NCBI GenBank assembly: GCA_026416585.1
Contig: JAOAEV010000120.1
Location: forward strand, 1-36,342
Length of the DNA stretch: 36,342 bases
Direction: 5' to 3'
Source of the DNA: Chlorobiota bacterium
GTDB taxonomy: Bacteria; Bacteroidota; Ignavibacteria; Kapaibacteriales; NICIL-2
Shown: positions 33,600 through 36,342 of the stretch, piece by piece
Layout: every line of letters starts with the position of its first letter
Numbering within the stretch: position 1 is the first letter of the stretch
Position numbers and translations under genes: made by a program
Notes under the pieces: generated by a model
Databases searched by the model: none
What the model saw: the letters and a program-made list of their open reading frames with translations, nothing else
Told to the model about the DNA's origin: nothing

Positions 33600-34115
33600 A
33601 TGGTTCTGCCTGTTTTCATCGTTTTGTTATGGTCGGCAACAACTGCCGTTAGCGGACGAGCTCAGGACTCGACTGCCGGAGAACGTCTGCCTGTTGTTAC
33701 GCTCAAAAAGCTCGACGGGACTCCCATTACCACACAAGAGTTTGTCGCAGGGAGCAGTGGTCCGATCGTGCTTGACTTTTGGGCAACATGGTGCAAGCCG
33801 TGTATTCAAGAGCTGTCAGCACTCTCGGAAGTGTACGAGGAGTGGAAAAAACTCACAGGTGTCCGCATCATTGCCATTTCAATCGATGATGCGCGCAACA
33901 GTAAGAAGGTTGCTCCATTTGTACGCGGACGCCGCTGGCAATTCGACGTATATCTTGACGAAAACGCTGATCTCAAGCGCGCATTGAATGTCAATGAAAT
34001 TCCACACACGTTTGTGCTCGATCGGCACGGACGAATCGTATATCAGCACAAATCCTACGCCCCTGGCGATGAGGAACTGCTGTTGGACGCCATCAGGAAA
34101 GCAGCCGCCGAATGA
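33600..34115 (+). CDS. TlpA/ResA-like secreted thioredoxin
   Basis: A 171-residue periplasmic thiol-disulfide protein. The signal peptide (VLPVFIVLLWSATTAV) has no lipobox cysteine. The thioredoxin fold has the redox site WATWCKPC near residues 60-67 and the cis-proline segment NEIPHTFVLD near 138. Its job is reducing or isomerising cysteines outside the cytosol. The divergent neighbour encodes a cysteine-bearing T9SS protein, a possible client. Its stop overlaps the DUF6029 start (ATGA), so the two are coupled. Confidence 0.93.
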   Translation: MVLPVFIVLLWSATTAVSGRAQDSTAGERLPVVTLKKLDGTPITTQEFVAGSSGPIVLDFWATWCKPCIQELSALSEVYEEWKKLTGVRIIAISIDDARNSKKVAPFVRGRRWQFDVYLDENADLKRALNVNEIPHTFVLDRHGRIVYQHKSYAPGDEELLLDAIRKAAAE

Positions 34116-35737
34116 GCACTGCACATATGCTTGCATCACCTGTAGTATTGGCATTGCTTGTTGTTGCCGCCTCTGCACAACTACCGCAAGGGTGGCGTGC
34201 TGACTTGCAAGTGGACGCACAGTCATACACTCCTGATTCAGCAATCAACGCGCCCGCAGTCCGTGAAAAGGTGCTCGCGCAAGGATTTTTCAACCTGCTC
34301 TACTCGAGCGAGCGATTGCGCTTTGGTATCCGCTACGAGGCGTATTTCAATCCCCTACTCGGCATTGATCCACGTTACGAAGGTAACGGGATTCCGTACC
34401 GTTTCATCCAGTATAGGGGGGATCAATTCGACATCATCATTGGTAACTCCTATGAGCAATTCGGCAGTGGGATGATTCTCCGCACATACGAGGAACGCTC
34501 GCTTGGCTTCGATAATTCTATTGACGGCGTTCGACTCAAGGCACGTCCGCTCGAGGGTATTCAGCTTACAGCACTGTTCGGTAAGCAGCGGGCATTCTTT
34601 GGGCTGGGACCAGGAATTGTTCGTGCTGCCGATCTTGATGTCGAACTTCACCAGCTCACAATCGGCAACAATAAAGTTTTCGACCTACCATTCGCACTCG
34701 ATCTTGGCGCCAGTGTTGTCAGCAAATACCAACCAGCGGCGGATCCGATTCTCCGGTTGCCTGAGAACGTATTCGCCTATGCGACGCGTATGTCGCTAAC
34801 AACCGAGCAATGGAATCTCTACGCCGAATGGGCGTACAAAGTCAACGATCCACAGCAAACTAACCACAACAGCTTCAATTCAGGCAACGGGCTCTATATT
34901 TCCACTTCCTATAGCGGTGATGGGATCGGACTGCTGCTGGCCGCCAAGCGTATCGACAACATGGATTTTCGCTCCGATCGCGGCGCTATCGGCAATGTCC
35001 TCAACATCAACTTTCTCCCACCACTGACAAAAGTGCACACGTATCGCCTCTTTACGCTCTACCCCTATGCCACCCAGCCATACGGAGAGTATGGCATCCA
35101 AGGTGAGCTGACACTGACACTGCAGCGAGGAACGTTGCTCGGCGGGCCCTATGGTACAACGGTGACAATCAACTATGCACGCATCCACAGCATTGATTCA
35201 ACCAAAATCGATGAGTTTACATATCGCTCGACGTGGAAACCGGGGAAAGTGCTCTTTTTTCAGGACTTCAACGTCGAAATTCAGCGCACATGGTCACGCT
35301 TGCTGAAAACGACGCTCACGATGGTCGCGCTGGCATACAACAAAGACGTCATCGAGGTGAAGACCGGTTATGGGACAATCTATCCACTGGCGTTTGTTCT
35401 CGAGACACAGTACAAACTCGGCAGCCGCAGTGCGCTGCGGATGGAGCTATCTCACATGAGTGTGCGTGGTGACATGGGAAGCTGGACATTTGCATTATTC
35501 GAGTACACACCAATCAGCAATCTGTACTTGACTGTCTTCGATGAATGGAACTACGGCAATGACGACCCGAAAAAGCGCTTCCACTATCCTGCTGTGTCGG
35601 TGACGTACGTAATAGGCGGCACTCGCATCGCTGTTGGATACGCAAAGCAGCGTGCAGGTATCCTCTGTGTTGGTGGTGTGTGTCGCTTAGTACCAGCATC
35701 GAACGGATTTTCGCTCAACCTTACCAGTACCCTCTGA
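34112..35737 (+). CDS. DUF6029-type outer-membrane protein
   Basis: A 541-residue exported protein, with a signal peptide (SPVVLALLVVAASAQ) ending near residue 23. The body is beta-strand rich with barrel-like blocks. The pattern FGSGMILRTYEERSLGFDNSIDGVR near residues 115-135 is what I recall from DUF6029, a family found in Bacteroidota outer membranes with no known function. The last residues, NGFSLNLTSTL, look like a barrel-closing strand but lack the usual terminal Phe. It is coupled to the TlpA gene by an ATGA overlap, suggesting its folding or cargo needs disulfide control. Confidence 0.82.
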   Translation: MSTAHMLASPVVLALLVVAASAQLPQGWRADLQVDAQSYTPDSAINAPAVREKVLAQGFFNLLYSSERLRFGIRYEAYFNPLLGIDPRYEGNGIPYRFIQYRGDQFDIIIGNSYEQFGSGMILRTYEERSLGFDNSIDGVRLKARPLEGIQLTALFGKQRAFFGLGPGIVRAADLDVELHQLTIGNNKVFDLPFALDLGASVVSKYQPAADPILRLPENVFAYATRMSLTTEQWNLYAEWAYKVNDPQQTNHNSFNSGNGLYISTSYSGDGIGLLLAAKRIDNMDFRSDRGAIGNVLNINFLPPLTKVHTYRLFTLYPYATQPYGEYGIQGELTLTLQRGTLLGGPYGTTVTINYARIHSIDSTKIDEFTYRSTWKPGKVLFFQDFNVEIQRTWSRLLKTTLTMVALAYNKDVIEVKTGYGTIYPLAFVLETQYKLGSRSALRMELSHMSVRGDMGSWTFALFEYTPISNLYLTVFDEWNYGNDDPKKRFHYPAVSVTYVIGGTRIAVGYAKQRAGILCVGGVCRLVPASNGFSLNLTSTL

Positions 35738-35824
35738 ATAGGTGCTCGTAGCCTCACAACGGTGCAGGCGACAACAGACTTCACGGGACACCACCACACG
35801 TAACAAGACATTGAGCAGATGGTG

Positions 35825-35832
35825 TAATTTTA
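35825..35832 (+). promoter_or_regulatory. Candidate -7 box for mnmH
   Basis: TAATTTTA matches TAnnTTTG at 7 of 8 positions, with its last base 32 bases before the ATG at 35864, as for three other plus-strand genes. No -33 element is seen. Confidence 0.3.
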
Positions 35833-35863
35833 TGCCGCTATCGCTAAATAGAGCAATTGAGGC

Positions 35864-36342
35864 ATGCGTACGGTCAGCGTTGAAGAATTCCTCACTGTAC
35901 GAGCAGATAGTTCGCTGTGCGTCTTCGACGTTCGCAGCCCACGCGAATATGCTCGAGGTGCGATTCCCTCTGCACACCCTCTGCCACTGTTTGACGACAC
36001 TGAACGCCACCACATAGGGCTAGCCTACACAGAACACGGCAGCTCTGCTGCGATCAAGATGGGGCTTAACCTGGTTGGACCTAAATTGCGGTGGTTTATC
36101 GAAGAGGTCGAGCGATATCTTCTCCCCGGACAATCTGTCGGCGTGTACTGCTGGCGTGGTGGGATGCGGAGCAATGCCATAGCATGGTTACTGGCATTCT
36201 ACGGCTTCGATGTACTGGTGTTGCGCGGCGGCTATAAGGCGTTCCGCCGATGGGCACTGGCAACGTTTGCCCGACCGCATCGGTTCATTATCATCAGCGG
36301 CTATACCGGTTCAGGTAAGACCGAATTGCTACAGCAACTGGC
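35864..36342 (+). CDS. mnmH: tRNA 2-selenouridine synthase (rhodanese-P-loop), 5' part only
   Basis: Converts 2-thiouridine at the tRNA wobble base to 2-selenouridine, via a geranylated intermediate. The 159 codons in the window give a rhodanese domain with DVRSPREYARGAIPSA near residue 23 and the active-site CWRGGMRS near 92, then the start of a P-loop domain with GYTGSGKTE at about 146-154. An in-frame TGA lies two codons upstream of the ATG, so this is the start. The C-terminal half lies beyond the window. The enzyme needs selenophosphate; whether a selD gene is present cannot be judged here. Confidence 0.93.
   Translation, partial: MRTVSVEEFLTVRADSSLCVFDVRSPREYARGAIPSAHPLPLFDDTERHHIGLAYTEHGSSAAIKMGLNLVGPKLRWFIEEVERYLLPGQSVGVYCWRGGMRSNAIAWLLAFYGFDVLVLRGGYKAFRRWALATFARPHRFIIISGYTGSGKTELLQQL

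Noticed and set aside
1-36342. CRISPR array, phage, insertion sequence or defence island
   Set aside because: No regularly spaced repeats, transposase, integrase or defence-type gene was seen; the window reads as conserved core and envelope genes.

Overview
The window looks like ordinary chromosome from a free-living heterotroph of the Bacteroidota/Chlorobiota (FCB) assemblage. The lineage evidence is: three secreted proteins ending in a type IX secretion (T9SS) sorting domain, a Bacteroidota-type rpoZ-coaBC block, a DUF6029 outer-membrane protein, an IgGFc-binding surface protein, and exact TAnnTTTG boxes (the Bacteroidota -7 element) in front of several genes. A placement near Ignavibacteria/Kapabacteria is a guess from gene content and roughly balanced base composition, not shown by the sequence. 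I see no rRNA, tRNA, CRISPR array, phage, transposase or defence island. Genes are tightly packed, and no stretch above 300 bases lacks a gene.

Layout. 1-3.7 kb: pckA (minus, its last codons beyond the edge) diverges from an isoprenoid pair, type 2 IPP isomerase and a short-chain prenyl diphosphate synthase, which ends in a strong hairpin. 3.7-6.6 kb (minus): an ECF sigma factor, then a DUF971 protein with urocanate hydratase. 6.7-9.3 kb (plus): yjbQ, comF and a secreted Xaa-Pro aminopeptidase. 9.3-12.0 kb (minus): an outer-membrane protein, rpoZ and coaBC. 12.1-16.1 kb (plus): an RsmB-like protein with a destroyed active site, coupled to a secreted Asp-box propeller protein with a T9SS tail. 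16.2-24.1 kb (minus): a small membrane protein coupled to Ppx/GppA, a 1445-residue IgGFc-binding/Ig-repeat/T9SS protein, and an HtrA protease. 24.2-25.4 kb (plus): a DUF1624 membrane acyltransferase-like protein whose 3' end overlaps the 3' end of a class A PBP. 25.3-30.5 kb (minus): fusA, rpsD and the PBP. 30.7-31.4 kb: pirin, tail to tail with a minus-strand operon (31.4-33.5 kb) of a cysteine-containing T9SS protein, 6-phosphofructokinase and an alkyltransferase-like protein. 33.6-35.7 kb: a TlpA thioredoxin coupled to DUF6029. 35.9 kb to the end: mnmH (partial).

Functions combine central metabolism (PEP carboxykinase, PFK, histidine degradation, CoA and isoprenoid synthesis), translation (EF-G, S4, MnmH), and a large envelope/secretion share (T9SS cargo, HtrA, PBP1A, outer-membrane proteins, TlpA). 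Nothing is a clear-cut new system. The strongest leads are the RsmB-like pseudoenzyme, an EF-G that resembles the mitochondrial/spirochaetal type more than the str-operon type, a set of -7 promoter boxes at near-constant distance from start codons, and a phosphofructokinase with an altered nucleotide-site residue.
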